The notes: generated by a model from the sequence alone, not told the origin. A stretch of 64,000 bases of DNA from Actinomadura sp. DC4 (GCF_030406325.1 NZ_JAUEQY010000013.1:62001-126000); one strand, 5' to 3'; counted from the stretch's first letter, positions 1 to 9,206 are shown. A program made the numbers and translations.

Positions 1-1
1 C

Positions 2-214
2 TCCGGCGCCGGGGAGGTGGAGGAGATCGCGGTGGCCGGCGACGCGGTCGACACCCTGCTGCGGCTGGCCGGTGACCAGGAGGTCGACCTGGTCGTGGTC
101 GGCAACCGGGGCCTCAACAGCCTCGCGGGGCGCCTTCTCGGCTCTGTTCCCGCCAACCTCTCCCATCGCGCGCATTGCGACGTCCTCATCGTCCACACGA
201 CGGACGGCAAGTAG
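2..214 (+). CDS. Universal stress protein (UspA family), C-terminal fragment
   Basis: Only the last 70 residues are present; the gene starts left of the window. The end carries the UspA ATP-binding signature G-x2-G-x9-G-S (GNRGLNSLAGRLLGSVPANL) and the final beta strand DVLIVHT. UspA domains bind ATP and act as cytosolic stress-response proteins; in actinomycetes many are two-domain proteins, so this may be the second domain. The open frame continues to the first bases of the window without a start, so the length and partner domain cannot be judged. Confidence 0.85.
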   Translation, partial: SGAGEVEEIAVAGDAVDTLLRLAGDQEVDLVVVGNRGLNSLAGRLLGSVPANLSHRAHCDVLIVHTTDGK

Positions 215-298
215 TCTCCTCCATCGTCGGCTGATCGCGGGTGGGCACCGAGCGGCTTACAGGACATAGGCTTGAGATGTCGTGTAAAGGACGCACCG

Positions 299-1165
299 AT
301 GGGGAGGCAGCGCGTGGTCGAGCTCGACGATGTGCCCGAGCTCGTCGAGCCGGTGGTGATCGCCGCCTTCGAGGGGTGGAACGACGCCGGTGAAGCGGCG
401 AGCGGCGTGATCCAGCATCTGGAGGAGAGCTGGGGTGCCACCCCGCTGGCCGCACTCGATCCCGACGACTACTACGACTTTCAGGTCACGCGTCCCACGG
501 TCGAGATGGTCGACGGGGAGACCCGGCGCATCAGCTGGCCCACGACGCGGCTCTCGCTGGCCAAACTGCCCGACTCCGACCGCGACGTCGTCCTCGTCCA
601 CGGCATCGAGCCGAACATGCGCTGGCGCTCGTTCTGCCAGGACCTCGTGGGCATCATGCTGGAGCTGGGCGTCGAGACGGCCGTGCTGCTCGGCGCCCTG
701 CTCGCGGACGCGCCGCACACCCGGCCGGTGCCGGTGACCGCGGCCTCCTCCGACACCGGGCTGACCACCCGGCTCCAGCTCGAGCCCGCGCGCTACGAGG
801 GACCGACCGGCGTGCTCGGCGTGCTGCAGGACGCGTTCGGCACCGCCGGGCTGGAGACGGTGTCACTGTGGGCGGCGGTGCCGCACTACGTCGCCCAGCC
901 GCCCTCCCCCAAGGCGACCCTGGCGCTGCTGCGCTGGGTGGAGGACCTGCTGGACGTCTCGGTGCCGATGGGCGACCTGCCCGAGCAGGCCCGCGCCTGG
1001 GAGCGCGGCGTCAACGAGCTCGCCGAGCAGGACACCGAGGTCGCCGAGTACGTACGGGCGCTGGAGGAGCAGAAGGACGCCACCGAGCTTCCCGAGGCGA
1101 GCGGCGACGCCATCGCGCGGGAGTTCGAGCGCTATCTGCGCCGCCGCGGCGGCGACCCCGACTGA
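299..1165 (+). CDS. PAC2-family protein (ParJ-like)
   Basis: The 288-residue protein matches the actinobacterial PAC2 (proteasome assembly chaperone 2 fold) family: AFEGWNDAGEAAS near the N-terminus, then VLVHGIEPNMRW, LGALLADAPHTRP and PHYVAQPPSPKATLALL. From knowledge of the family, the Streptomyces homologue beside mshC is ParJ, which modulates ParA polymerisation. That role is inference here. An upstream TTG at 272 is in frame, but ATG 299 has an AAGGA Shine-Dalgarno ten bases before it and a TAGGCT -10-like hexamer at 267-272. The 3' end overlaps the convergent debranching-enzyme gene by 34 bp, and no terminator separates them. Confidence 0.85.
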   Translation: MGRQRVVELDDVPELVEPVVIAAFEGWNDAGEAASGVIQHLEESWGATPLAALDPDDYYDFQVTRPTVEMVDGETRRISWPTTRLSLAKLPDSDRDVVLVHGIEPNMRWRSFCQDLVGIMLELGVETAVLLGALLADAPHTRPVPVTAASSDTGLTTRLQLEPARYEGPTGVLGVLQDAFGTAGLETVSLWAAVPHYVAQPPSPKATLALLRWVEDLLDVSVPMGDLPEQARAWERGVNELAEQDTEVAEYVRALEEQKDATELPEASGDAIAREFERYLRRRGGDPD

Positions 1166-3066
1166 CGCACGGCCAGTTCCGGGGGCACGCCCTCGGCCGT
1201 GACGCCGCCGTCCCCGTCGAGCTCGAACGCCAGGGTCGCCGCGCCGATCCGGACGCCCTCGACCCTCGCGGCGACGCCACGGAGAGGCGCGAGCCCGAGA
1301 CGCCCGGCGGGCACGTCCGGGTCCAGGCCCAGCAGGACCGTCACCAGCGCCGGTGAGACGGCGGCGCTCCACGCCTGCGGCCGGCACGCGGCCGGGTAAG
1401 GGCGGGGCGTGCCGGTGCGCTCGCCGGAGAACAGCTCGGGCAGCCGGTGGCCGAACGCCGGTGCCGCCCCGACCAGCCCACGCGCCAGACGCGCGGCGAG
1501 CCCGTGGTGGCCCGAACGGCTCAGGCCGAGCATCGCGATGGCCGTGTCGTGCGGCCAGACCGAGCCCAGGTGGTACGACACCGGGTCGTAGCCGGCCGCG
1601 CGGTCGGTCAGGGTGCGCAGGCCCCAGCCGGAGTGCAGCTCCATCAGCCGCTCCGCGACGCGCGTCTCCTCCTCCGGGGTGAGCAGGCCGGTGCCGGGCA
1701 GGTGGCCGATGTTGGAGGCCAGGCCGTCGACCGGCCGGCCCTCGCCGTCCAGGGCGATCGCCGGGTACCCCTCCTCCAGCCAGAACCGGTCGCGGAAGCG
1801 TACGGCCAGCGCCTCGGCCCAGCTCCGGTCGGCGGCGCCGCCGAACGCCTCCAGCAGGTCCGCGCCGAGCGTCGCCGCCTGGTAGGCGTACGCCTGCACC
1901 TCCGCGAGCGCGATCGGCGGCGCCGCCCGTGTACCGTCCTCGTGCTGCACGCCGTCGGAGGAGTCCTTCCAGCCCTGGTTGGGCAGCCGCTCGGCCGACC
2001 CGCGGTAGGACACGAACTCCTCGAACGAGCCGAGCCAGGCCAGCGCGGCCCGTACGGCGGGCAGGAGTTCCTCCACCTCGGCCGCGGGCATCCCCCACCG
2101 CCACGCCTCGGCCAGCGTGACCACGAACAGGGCCGTGGCGTCGACCGACCCGTAGTAGACCGGCGGCAGCCGCCCGGGGGCGTACGCGGGCCGCAGCTCG
2201 TGCGGGATCTTGCCGGGCTCCTCCTCGGTGACCGGGTCGTGGCCGGTGCCCTGGTGCCGGGCCAGCGCCCGCAGTGTGCCGGCGGCCAGTTCGTGGCCGA
2301 GTGGGAGGGCGAGCCGGGCGGACCACAGGGCGTCCCGGCCGAACAGCGTGAGGTACCACGGGCTGCCGGCCGCGCAGTAGAGGTCGCCCTCGTCGGCGAG
2401 CAGCAGGACGCCGAGGTCGGCGACGCCCTGGGCGACGAGCGCGCCGAACCGGCCGTCGGCCGCCTCCACCTTCAGCGGTCCCCACGGCGGCGGGCCGGCC
2501 GGCGGTGCGGGGTGGAAGCCCGGCGCCCTCGGCGGCGTCGCCCGTACGCCGAGCGTGGTGGTGTGGTGCTCGCCGGGGGCCAGGGTCAGGGTCGCGCGCG
2601 TGCTCCCGGTCAGGGCGATCCGGTAGCCGCCGATCTCCACGGTGCCCTCGTGCAGCGGGGTCTCCGGCGGGGGCGGGTCGCCGGCCTTCACGGCGCTGAT
2701 CTCGGCGAGGTCGGCCGCGACCGTCACCGCGAACTCCGTGGTGACCGGCCGGTCGCCCGTGTTGCGCACGGTGATCCGCTCGGTGCCGCCGTCGCAGGCG
2801 ACCTCGCGGACCCGTTCGACGGCGAGGGGTCCGGCGGCCGCGGTGAAACGGGCGCCGCCCGCGCCCGTCCGTGTCGCCGCGACCGGCCGGGGCTCGGCGC
2901 CGCCGACGGTCACGCGCAGACGGGAGAGCACCCGGCGGTCGGAGACGTACAGGCCGTCGACGCCGCCGGTGAGCTGCCCGCTCGGCGGGGACAGCCAGGT
3001 CGCGGGGGCGGCGAGGCAGGTGAGGTGCTCGTCGAGCGCCGGCCGGCGGAGTGCGTGCGGGGGCAT
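1132..3066 (-). CDS. Glycogen-debranching-type glycosidase (amylo-alpha-1,6-glucosidase family)
   Basis: 644 residues. The N-terminal about 200 residues form the beta-rich glycogen-debranching N-terminal domain (TWLSPPSGQLTGGVDGLYVS, DRRVLSRL). An alpha/alpha barrel follows with SPWYLTLFGRDALWSA, NQGWKDSSDG, SNIGHLPGTGLL and YHLGSVWPHDTAIA, all typical of this family. No signal peptide is visible, so it should be cytosolic. It would trim alpha-glucan branches or related glucosides; the exact substrate is not evident. The ATG follows a GGGGAG ribosome site. It is divergent from the epimerase at 3162 with a repeat-bearing gap between. It is a second glycan-hydrolysing gene close to the LacI-controlled operon, but not part of it. 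Confidence 0.82.
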   Translation of the reverse strand: MPPHALRRPALDEHLTCLAAPATWLSPPSGQLTGGVDGLYVSDRRVLSRLRVTVGGAEPRPVAATRTGAGGARFTAAAGPLAVERVREVACDGGTERITVRNTGDRPVTTEFAVTVAADLAEISAVKAGDPPPPETPLHEGTVEIGGYRIALTGSTRATLTLAPGEHHTTTLGVRATPPRAPGFHPAPPAGPPPWGPLKVEAADGRFGALVAQGVADLGVLLLADEGDLYCAAGSPWYLTLFGRDALWSARLALPLGHELAAGTLRALARHQGTGHDPVTEEEPGKIPHELRPAYAPGRLPPVYYGSVDATALFVVTLAEAWRWGMPAAEVEELLPAVRAALAWLGSFEEFVSYRGSAERLPNQGWKDSSDGVQHEDGTRAAPPIALAEVQAYAYQAATLGADLLEAFGGAADRSWAEALAVRFRDRFWLEEGYPAIALDGEGRPVDGLASNIGHLPGTGLLTPEEETRVAERLMELHSGWGLRTLTDRAAGYDPVSYHLGSVWPHDTAIAMLGLSRSGHHGLAARLARGLVGAAPAFGHRLPELFSGERTGTPRPYPAACRPQAWSAAVSPALVTVLLGLDPDVPAGRLGLAPLRGVAARVEGVRIGAATLAFELDGDGGVTAEGVPPELAVRQSGSPPRRRR

Positions 3067-3075
3067 CTCCCCATT

Positions 3076-3110
3076 GTGGTGCGGTCCCGGTTCGTGGTGC
3101 GGTCTCGGTT
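3076..3110. repeat. Two 17-bp direct repeats in a divergent promoter region
   Basis: GTGGTGCGGTCYCGGTT occurs at 3076-3092 and again at 3094-3110, differing at one base and separated by one base. The 18-bp period puts the copies nearly two DNA turns apart. They lie between the divergent debranching-enzyme and epimerase starts, so a tandem regulator-binding site is possible. A chance slippage duplication is the alternative. Confidence 0.6.
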
Positions 3111-3161
3111 GACGTTCGGTCGCGGGCTGCGCTTAGCTGCGGGAGACGGGCGGGGGCGATT

Positions 3162-4163
3162 TTGCGCAGGGTGGTCATCACTGGGGGCGCCGGTTTCGTC
3201 GGTTCACATCTGTGCCGCCGTTTTCTGCGCGACGGCGACGAGGTCGTCTGCGTCGACAACCTCCTCACCGGCGATCTCTCCAACGTCGACGAACTGCTCG
3301 CGAACGAGCGTTTCCTGCTCATCCGCACGGACGTCGCCGAGCACCTGGACGTCCCCGGGATCGTCGACGCCGTCCTGCACTTCGCCTCCCCGGCCTCGCC
3401 CGCCGACTATCTCCGGCTGCCGCTGGAGACGCTCAGCGTGGGTTCGTCCGGCACACGGAACGCGCTCGAACTGGCCCTCCGGAAAGACGCCCGGTTCGTG
3501 CTCGCGTCGACGTCGGAGGCGTACGGCGATCCCGAGGAACATCCGCAGCCGGAGACCTATTGGGGCAATGTCAACCCGGTCGGCCCGCGCAGCGTGTACG
3601 ACGAGGCGAAACGCTTCTCCGAAACGCTCACGACGGCGTACCGGCGCTACAAGAAGGTCGACACGGGGATCGCGCGGATCTTCAACACGTTCGGGGAGTA
3701 CATGCGCCCCGACGACGGGCGCGCCATTCCGGCGTTCATCGGCCAGGCGCTGCGAGGCGAGCCCATGACCGTGTCCGGCGACGGCTCCCAAACCCGCTCG
3801 GTCTGTTACGTGGACGACCTGGTGGAGGGCGTCGTACGGCTGCTCGACTCCGGCGAGCCGGGCCCGATCAACCTGGGCAACACGGACGAGATGCCGATCC
3901 TGGCGCTGGCCGAGCTGATCCGCGAACTGGCCGGGTCGGACTCGGAGATCCTCTTCGTCGACCGGCCGGTCGACGACCCGGCGGTCCGCCGGCCGGACAT
4001 CACACTGGCCCGCACCCTGCTGGACTGGGAGCCGCGAACACCGGTCCGCACGGGCCTGGAGCGCACGATCCGCTGGTTCGCCGGGCAGCTCGTCGAGACG
4101 TCCCCGGCGCGGCCGTGGGCCGGTCCCAGCCGGGTCGGAGGAACAGGCCCAGGCGGCCGCTGA
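3162..4163 (+). CDS. NAD-dependent epimerase/dehydratase (UDP-glucuronate decarboxylase-like)
   Basis: 333 residues, extended SDR family. The N-terminal Rossmann motif is TGGAGFVGSHL, followed by the acidic end of strand 2 (VCVDNLLTG). The catalytic residues are visible: Ser in LASTSEAYGD and the Y-x3-K pair in SVYDEAKRF. NTFGEYMRPDDGRAIPAFI and GDGSQTRSVCYVDDL are typical of UDP-glucuronate decarboxylases and dTDP-glucose dehydratases; the former is the closer resemblance. The frame is open further upstream, but TTG 3162 gives the usual family start LRRVVITGG. Upstream translation is low-complexity. The last about 25 residues (after GQLVETSPARPW) are probably non-conserved. Likely role: nucleotide-sugar synthesis for surface glycans. 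Confidence 0.85.
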   Translation: MRRVVITGGAGFVGSHLCRRFLRDGDEVVCVDNLLTGDLSNVDELLANERFLLIRTDVAEHLDVPGIVDAVLHFASPASPADYLRLPLETLSVGSSGTRNALELALRKDARFVLASTSEAYGDPEEHPQPETYWGNVNPVGPRSVYDEAKRFSETLTTAYRRYKKVDTGIARIFNTFGEYMRPDDGRAIPAFIGQALRGEPMTVSGDGSQTRSVCYVDDLVEGVVRLLDSGEPGPINLGNTDEMPILALAELIRELAGSDSEILFVDRPVDDPAVRRPDITLARTLLDWEPRTPVRTGLERTIRWFAGQLVETSPARPWAGPSRVGGTGPGGR

Positions 4164-4199
4164 CGCCGCGGATCTCGGTGATCTCCCCGCCGAGGATCG

Positions 4200-4819
4200 T
4201 CAGGCCCGGTGATCGCTTTCCGTCACTGCGACCTCGACACAGTCGCCTTCCTGCGCGCCGCTGTAGGTGCTCTTACGAGATGCGCGAGTTGCTTTCGCAT
4301 CACCGCCGCACCGCCCATCGGCCAGTCGAGGACACTCTCGGTCAGCAACACCCGCAGGATGGGCGACGGATCCCTGGTAAGGACCTCCTGGCGCGCCATA
4401 CGCCGCTCCAACACGCCATCGGCGTCCGAAACCCCGCTCGCCTCTATCAGCGCGTGAGCGTATTCGGGCAACTGAAGCAGCCCCGGAACGACTATCGACT
4501 CAAAGAGCTCGATGACCGACGCCTGGGCCTCGATGTCCTCATGCTGCTTGATCCAGTTGGGGTCATGGCCGAGGCGGGCGTACCAGAGCATCGTCCCGAA
4601 ATGGCCGCCGGTCTGCCAGCGCTCGTCAAGGACGGCGGCCTGGTGTTCGTCTAGTTTCGCCTCATTGTTCTCCAGGCGGGAGAGACTGGAGCGCGCGCAA
4701 TTGATCAGCCTGGCGACCGCGTCGCCGGACAGACCACGCTGGGCGCGGAAGAAACGCAGGTCATGGGCGAGCCACGCCCACATCGAGGACCGTGGATCCG
4801 GTGATGGCTTGGGGAGCAC
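4200..4819 (-). pseudogene. Decayed XRE-DUF5753 regulator joined out of frame to a DUF397 fragment
   Basis: The open frame 4223-4819 gives an XRE helix-turn-helix (FFRAQRGLSGDAVARLINCARSSL) plus the start of DUF5753 (WYARLGHDPNWIKQHEDIEAQ, VPGLLQLPEYAHALIEASG, RRMARQEVL). It breaks after AAVMRKQLAHLV at residue 179, about 90 residues short of a normal family member. From about 4278 a different minus frame encodes RKSTYSGAQEGDCVEVA, the hallmark of DUF397, the usual partner gene, and stops at 4200. A deletion has therefore joined both genes and removed the DUF5753 end and the DUF397 start. The GTG start still has a TAATCT hexamer six bases upstream (4826-4831). An intact pair lies at 57592-58633. 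Confidence 0.8.
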
Positions 4820-4912
4820 GGCGACAGATTAGCGCGCGACATTTATTCCCGCTCCCCTTTTCCAGGCTCTTATAAATGCAGCAAACGAATTATCCCCAAA
4901 TAACAGACAGAA

Positions 4913-4940
4913 AGCCGGACGCCCGCAGGGGCGCCCGGCT
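4913..4940 (-). terminator. Rho-independent terminator of the alpha-glucan operon
   Basis: AGCCGGACGCCC at 4913-4924 pairs with GGGCGCCCGGCT at 4929-4940, with one mismatch and a 4-nt loop. On the minus strand the stem is followed by TTTCTGTCTG. It lies 15 bases past the stop of the secreted glycosidase, the last gene of the operon. Confidence 0.7.
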
Positions 4941-4955
4941 CTCCGTGCGACGAAA

Positions 4956-7541
4956 TCAGCGCAGCGTCACGGCGAGTACCGACCGGCCGCCCCGTTTACC
5001 TGCCTCCGTCACGACCTCGCTCCCCCGCGCCGTCCGCCGTATCTGGTACGCGACGCTTCTCCCGTTCAGCGTCACCGACCTCACCGACGCGCCCGCCGGC
5101 AGCACCTGACCGATCAGCAGGGTCGCGCCCGGCACCCGGGCCGTCACCTCCGTGCGCAAGGACCGTGGCGACGCCCACGCCGCCACGTCCACCGAACCCC
5201 GGCCCAGCCGCACGTTGCGGCCCGCCACCCGAGGCTGGCCCGGCGGCACCTGCGGCACGACCTCCACGCGGCCCCGGCCCAGGTCCGGCGAGACCCCGAG
5301 CTGCTGGCTCACCACCGGCCACAGGTTCCCGTACGCTCCCCACGCCTGCAGGACCATCGAGCGTTCGGTCAGTTTGCGGTCGATGTTCGGCGGGTCGAAG
5401 TCCGGGCTCGGCGCGATCTCCGGCATCGCCCCCGGCATCTCGTAAACCGCCGGGTCGAGCTGCTGGCGCGCGTTGTCGTCGGTGTAGACGCGCTGCTGCG
5501 CCAGCCGCCCGTAGTTCCCCTCGGCGACCGCCATGATCCCGGTGTTGATCGTGAACGCCTCGCGGTCGCTCTGCACGCTCGACACCGCCGTGTCACACGC
5601 GGGCCCCTTGTCGCCGCCCTCCGCCGACGTCGGACCGGTTCCCGTGTGGAACAGACCGTTCGCTCCCGTGTAACAGGGCTTCTCCCGCTGGTCCAGGACC
5701 TCACGGGCGTGCTCGTCGGAAGCGAGCGGGTGCGGGACCCGCCCGGCCCGTACGAGTTCGGCGTCAAGCGGCGTCAAGCCGATCCAGTGCCGCTGGAAGA
5801 TCTTCGTGTTGTCATTGGCGGGGTCATCGGGGTCATCCAGCGAGTCGGCGAACTGGTGCGTGTCCCCGCCGTTCCACCACGCCCGGTCGAAGCGCGCGGT
5901 CAGGCCGTCGGCGTGCGTCGTGGCCCACGAGACGGTGGCCGTGTCGCCCTCGGCCCGCGCCAGGTCCGCCAGGTCGTACAGGCCGCGCACCGTGTAGACC
6001 GTGTTGTCGAGCTTCTCCACGCCCATGCCGGCGCGCTCGACGTTGCCGAGCCCCTCCGGCCAGCCGTCGCCGTCGGCGTCCAGTCCCACCACGTAGTGCA
6101 TGTTCCGCTTCGCGAAGCCGTACACCTCGTCGAGGAAGGACCGGTCGCCGGTCCAGCGCCAGACGAGCGCCGCCGCGCTGGGGTACTTGGCGGTCTCATC
6201 CGTGTTGCCCTTGTCGTCGTTGGCGCCGAAGTACACCGAGCCGTCCGAGACGACCTCGTGCACGACCTTCCCGCTGCGGTCGTTGACCACGTCGCTGACG
6301 TCCCGGAGCGTACGCAGATGGTCCTCGATCGCGTCGAACCGTCCCGCGGCGACGGTCGCGAACGCGGTGAACTCCCCGTCCGTGCCGAAGATCCACGGAT
6401 AGTCCGGCCAGCCCGCGCCGATCCACCGGGCACGCTGCAGCGTGCCCGCGGCCGGCGGGTACCGCTTGCCCTCCGACGTCACCCGCAGGCGCAGGTCGTC
6501 GGCCTGCTGTACGGAGTCGGCGAGGTTCTGCTTGCTCCACTCGACGCTCCGCTGGAGCAGGCGGTCGCCGGGCAGGTCGACCACCGTGTTCGCGGCGGCG
6601 GACCGGCGGGCGGCGATCTTGCGGGCGAGCAGGCCGGCCGGGTCGCGCAGGGCGGCGCCGAGCGCGGCGCGGGCCTCGGCGGTGCCGTGGTCGGAGCCGG
6701 CGACGGCCAGCCAGACCGTGGTGCCGTGCCCGGCGGGCAGCCGCACGTCATAGGAGAGCCGCCCGCCCGTGCCCTTGCCGAACGACGAGTCGTCGCAGCG
6801 CTGGGGCGTGGTGCCGGTGGCGGGGCAGATCACCGGCGGGTCCTGCGGCCCCCGGTGACCCGCGCCCAGCTCGTGGGCGACCGGCGTACGGTCCGCGGCG
6901 ACCATGGCCGCGAAGTCGTGCGCCGGGGCGTTCGGCACGTCCGGGGTGCCCCGCTCGCGGAAGACGAGTGATCCGCCGTCGTACGCGCCGGTGTCGGGCA
7001 GGTTGCCCGCCTGCTGGTCCGGCGTGGTCGACCCCCAGGGATAGGCGGTCATCAGCTCCGAGTGCGCGTCCACGTCCAGGCGTACGGTCCGCGCCCTGGG
7101 CGAGGTGAGCGTGAGGCCGATGAGCCCGGCGCGTACGCCGTCGGGGGCGACGTCCGTACGGTCCACGCGCACGCCGCCGGTGTCGTACCGGATCCGCGTG
7201 TAGCCCTGCCCGGCGGTGAAGCTCTCGGCCTTGACCTGCCCGCCGAGCCAGGCGCCGCCGAGGCCGAACCACACGCCGTCGAGCAGTTTCAGCGGGGGTG
7301 TCCAGAGGCCCCCCATCTCCCCCGCCGTGTGCCAGCCGGCCGCCGGATAGAGACCGTCCTCGGTGGAGACGGAGTAGAACCGGTCGCCGATGACGACCGA
7401 CCGCCGGTCGGGCAGCCGGGTCTTCTCGGTCAGCTCACCCGGTCTCGGCGGGGCCGCCGCGCGGCCCGGCACGGCGTGCACCGTGCCGGAACCGGCGATG
7501 AGGACGAACGCGACCGCGAACGCCGTGAAACGTCTTCGCAT
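4956..7541 (-). CDS. Secreted six-hairpin glycosidase (glucoamylase/debranching-like)
   Basis: 861 residues. A Sec signal peptide is clear: MRRR, a hydrophobic stretch AFAVAFVLIAG, and a likely cut after VHA or GRA. A beta-sandwich region follows (about 40-330), then an alpha/alpha-barrel region (about 340-740) with WIGAGWPDYPWIFGTDGE, GLDADGDGWPEGLGNVE, EKLDNTVYTVRGLYDLADLA and INTGIMAVAEGNYG. This layout is that of GH15/GH63-like and amylo-alpha-1,6-glucosidase clan proteins. The C-terminal about 80 residues form another beta domain. It is the last gene of the LacI operon, 36 bp after the GH13 gene, with an AGGAGG site before ATG. It probably releases oligosaccharides outside the cell for uptake by the ABC transporter; the substrate linkage is inferred. 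Confidence 0.8.
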   Translation of the reverse strand: MRRRFTAFAVAFVLIAGSGTVHAVPGRAAAPPRPGELTEKTRLPDRRSVVIGDRFYSVSTEDGLYPAAGWHTAGEMGGLWTPPLKLLDGVWFGLGGAWLGGQVKAESFTAGQGYTRIRYDTGGVRVDRTDVAPDGVRAGLIGLTLTSPRARTVRLDVDAHSELMTAYPWGSTTPDQQAGNLPDTGAYDGGSLVFRERGTPDVPNAPAHDFAAMVAADRTPVAHELGAGHRGPQDPPVICPATGTTPQRCDDSSFGKGTGGRLSYDVRLPAGHGTTVWLAVAGSDHGTAEARAALGAALRDPAGLLARKIAARRSAAANTVVDLPGDRLLQRSVEWSKQNLADSVQQADDLRLRVTSEGKRYPPAAGTLQRARWIGAGWPDYPWIFGTDGEFTAFATVAAGRFDAIEDHLRTLRDVSDVVNDRSGKVVHEVVSDGSVYFGANDDKGNTDETAKYPSAAALVWRWTGDRSFLDEVYGFAKRNMHYVVGLDADGDGWPEGLGNVERAGMGVEKLDNTVYTVRGLYDLADLARAEGDTATVSWATTHADGLTARFDRAWWNGGDTHQFADSLDDPDDPANDNTKIFQRHWIGLTPLDAELVRAGRVPHPLASDEHAREVLDQREKPCYTGANGLFHTGTGPTSAEGGDKGPACDTAVSSVQSDREAFTINTGIMAVAEGNYGRLAQQRVYTDDNARQQLDPAVYEMPGAMPEIAPSPDFDPPNIDRKLTERSMVLQAWGAYGNLWPVVSQQLGVSPDLGRGRVEVVPQVPPGQPRVAGRNVRLGRGSVDVAAWASPRSLRTEVTARVPGATLLIGQVLPAGASVRSVTLNGRSVAYQIRRTARGSEVVTEAGKRGGRSVLAVTLR

Positions 7542-7577
7542 GGGGTACCTCCTCGATGTCCCCCGAGTTCGGACGGA

Positions 7578-9206
7578 TCAGACGGCCAGCCACACCGCCG
7601 TGTCGCCGGGGAGCGCGCCGCCCTCGACCGGGCCGCTGGCGAGGAGCACTCCGGTGTGGGCCGGCAACGTGTACGGGGCGCCGGAGAGGTTGACCGCGCA
7701 GACGAAACCGGGCGTACGGGAGAAGAGCAGCACGCCCTCCGGGGTCTCCTCCCAGTGAAGATCGCCCTCGCCGAGCGCCGGGTGCTCGCGGCGCAGGCGC
7801 AGCGCCGCGCGGTACAGCTCCAGCATCGAGGCGGGGTCGCCGGACTCGGCCTCGACGGTGAGGTCCTTCCAGATCTCCGGCTGCGGCAGCCAGGTCGCCG
7901 CGCCGTCCGGGCCGAAGCCGAACGGTGGCGCGTCGCCGGACCACGGGATCGGCACGCGGCAGCCGTCGCGGCCACGGGAGGTGTGCCCGGAGCGCTCCCA
8001 GACCGGGTCCTGGAGCTGGTCCTCGGGAATGTCCTCCACCTCGGCCAGCCCGAGCTCCTCGCCCTGGTAGACGTACGCGCCGCCGGGCAGCGCGAGCATG
8101 AGGAGCGCGGCCGCGCGGGCCCGCCGCCGGCCCATGTCGAGGTCGAGCGGCGCGGTCTCGTCGGCGCGGGGCCCGCGGCCCTCGGTGTGCGCGCGGCCGT
8201 ACCTCGTGACGTGCCGTACGACGTCGTGGTTGGACAGCACCCAGGTCGCGGGCGCGCCCACCTCACCCAGCGCCTCCAGGCTCGAGTCGATGACCTCCCG
8301 CAGCTTCGCGGCCTCCCACGGGGCGCGCAGGTAGTCGAAGTTGAACGCGGTCTGCAGCTCGTCGGGGCGTACGTAGCGGGCGAGCCGCTTGGGGCCGCTC
8401 ACCCACGCCTCGGCGGTGAAGATCCGCTCGCCGTCGTAGCGGTCGGCGACCTTGCGCCACTCGCGGAAGATCTCGTGGACGCCGTCGCGGTCCCAGTGCG
8501 GGTGGTCCTCGCGCTTGGTCGGCTCCAGCACGTCGCCGGACTCGCCCACGTCGGGCAGGCCCTCCTGCTTGATCAGCCCGTGCGCGACGTCGATGCGGAA
8601 CCCGTCGACGCCCCGGTCGAACCAGAAGGCCAGGACCTTCTCGAAGTCGCGGCGGACCTCGGTGTTCTCCCAGTTGAGGTCCGGCTGGGCCTCGGCGAAC
8701 AGGTGGAGGTACCACTCGCCGTCGGGCACCCGGGTCCAGGCGCTGCCGCCGAACATGCCCTGCCAGTCGTTCGGCGGCAGCTCGCCCGACGCGCCCTTGC
8801 CCGTACGGAAGACGTAACGTCCGCGCTCGGGACTGCCGGGCCCGCCCGCGAGCGCCGCCTCGAACCAGGCGTGCTTGTCCGAGGTGTGGTTGGGCACGAT
8901 GTCCAGGATCACGCGCAGGCCGTGGTCGTGCGCCTCGCCGATGAACTCCTCGGCGCCGGCCACCGTGCCGAACACCGGGTCGATGCCGGTGTAGTCGGCG
9001 ACGTCGTAGCCGGCGTCCACCATCGGCGAGGGGTACCACGGGGTGATCCACACGGCGTCGACGCCGAGGTCGCGCAGGTACGGCAGCCGGGACCGGATGC
9101 CCGCGATGTCGCCCACGCCGTCGCCGTCGCCGTCGGCGAAGCTCCGGATGTAGATCTGGTAGATGACCGCGCTGCGCCACCAGGGCGCGGAGTCCTTCGC
9201 GTGCAC
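7578..9206 (-). CDS. aglA: GH13 alpha-glucosidase
   Basis: 542 residues, cytosolic. It starts like oligo-1,6-glucosidase and alpha-glucosidase (PWWRSAVIYQIYIRSFADGD). The GH13 catalytic regions are intact: nucleophile Asp206 in DGFRIDVAHG, acid/base Glu266 in IFTAEAWV, and transition-state Asp328 in LSNHDVV; VPNHTSD is region I. It would cleave imported maltose, isomaltose, trehalose-like or sucrose-like oligosaccharides to glucose. The GTG start has AAAGGA a few bases upstream. It lies 41 bp after the second permease gene and 36 bp before the secreted glycosidase, so it is the intracellular hydrolase of the operon. The symbol follows the usual actinomycete alpha-glucosidase naming; substrate choice is inference. 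Confidence 0.88.
   Translation of the reverse strand: MHAKDSAPWWRSAVIYQIYIRSFADGDGDGVGDIAGIRSRLPYLRDLGVDAVWITPWYPSPMVDAGYDVADYTGIDPVFGTVAGAEEFIGEAHDHGLRVILDIVPNHTSDKHAWFEAALAGGPGSPERGRYVFRTGKGASGELPPNDWQGMFGGSAWTRVPDGEWYLHLFAEAQPDLNWENTEVRRDFEKVLAFWFDRGVDGFRIDVAHGLIKQEGLPDVGESGDVLEPTKREDHPHWDRDGVHEIFREWRKVADRYDGERIFTAEAWVSGPKRLARYVRPDELQTAFNFDYLRAPWEAAKLREVIDSSLEALGEVGAPATWVLSNHDVVRHVTRYGRAHTEGRGPRADETAPLDLDMGRRRARAAALLMLALPGGAYVYQGEELGLAEVEDIPEDQLQDPVWERSGHTSRGRDGCRVPIPWSGDAPPFGFGPDGAATWLPQPEIWKDLTVEAESGDPASMLELYRAALRLRREHPALGEGDLHWEETPEGVLLFSRTPGFVCAVNLSGAPYTLPAHTGVLLASGPVEGGALPGDTAVWLAV

Noticed and set aside
863-3768. Very long open frames (over 700 codons) antiparallel to or overlapping the debranching enzyme and epimerase
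   Set aside because: Their translations are low-complexity Arg/Pro/Gly-rich strings without domains, produced by the GC-rich third positions of the real genes.
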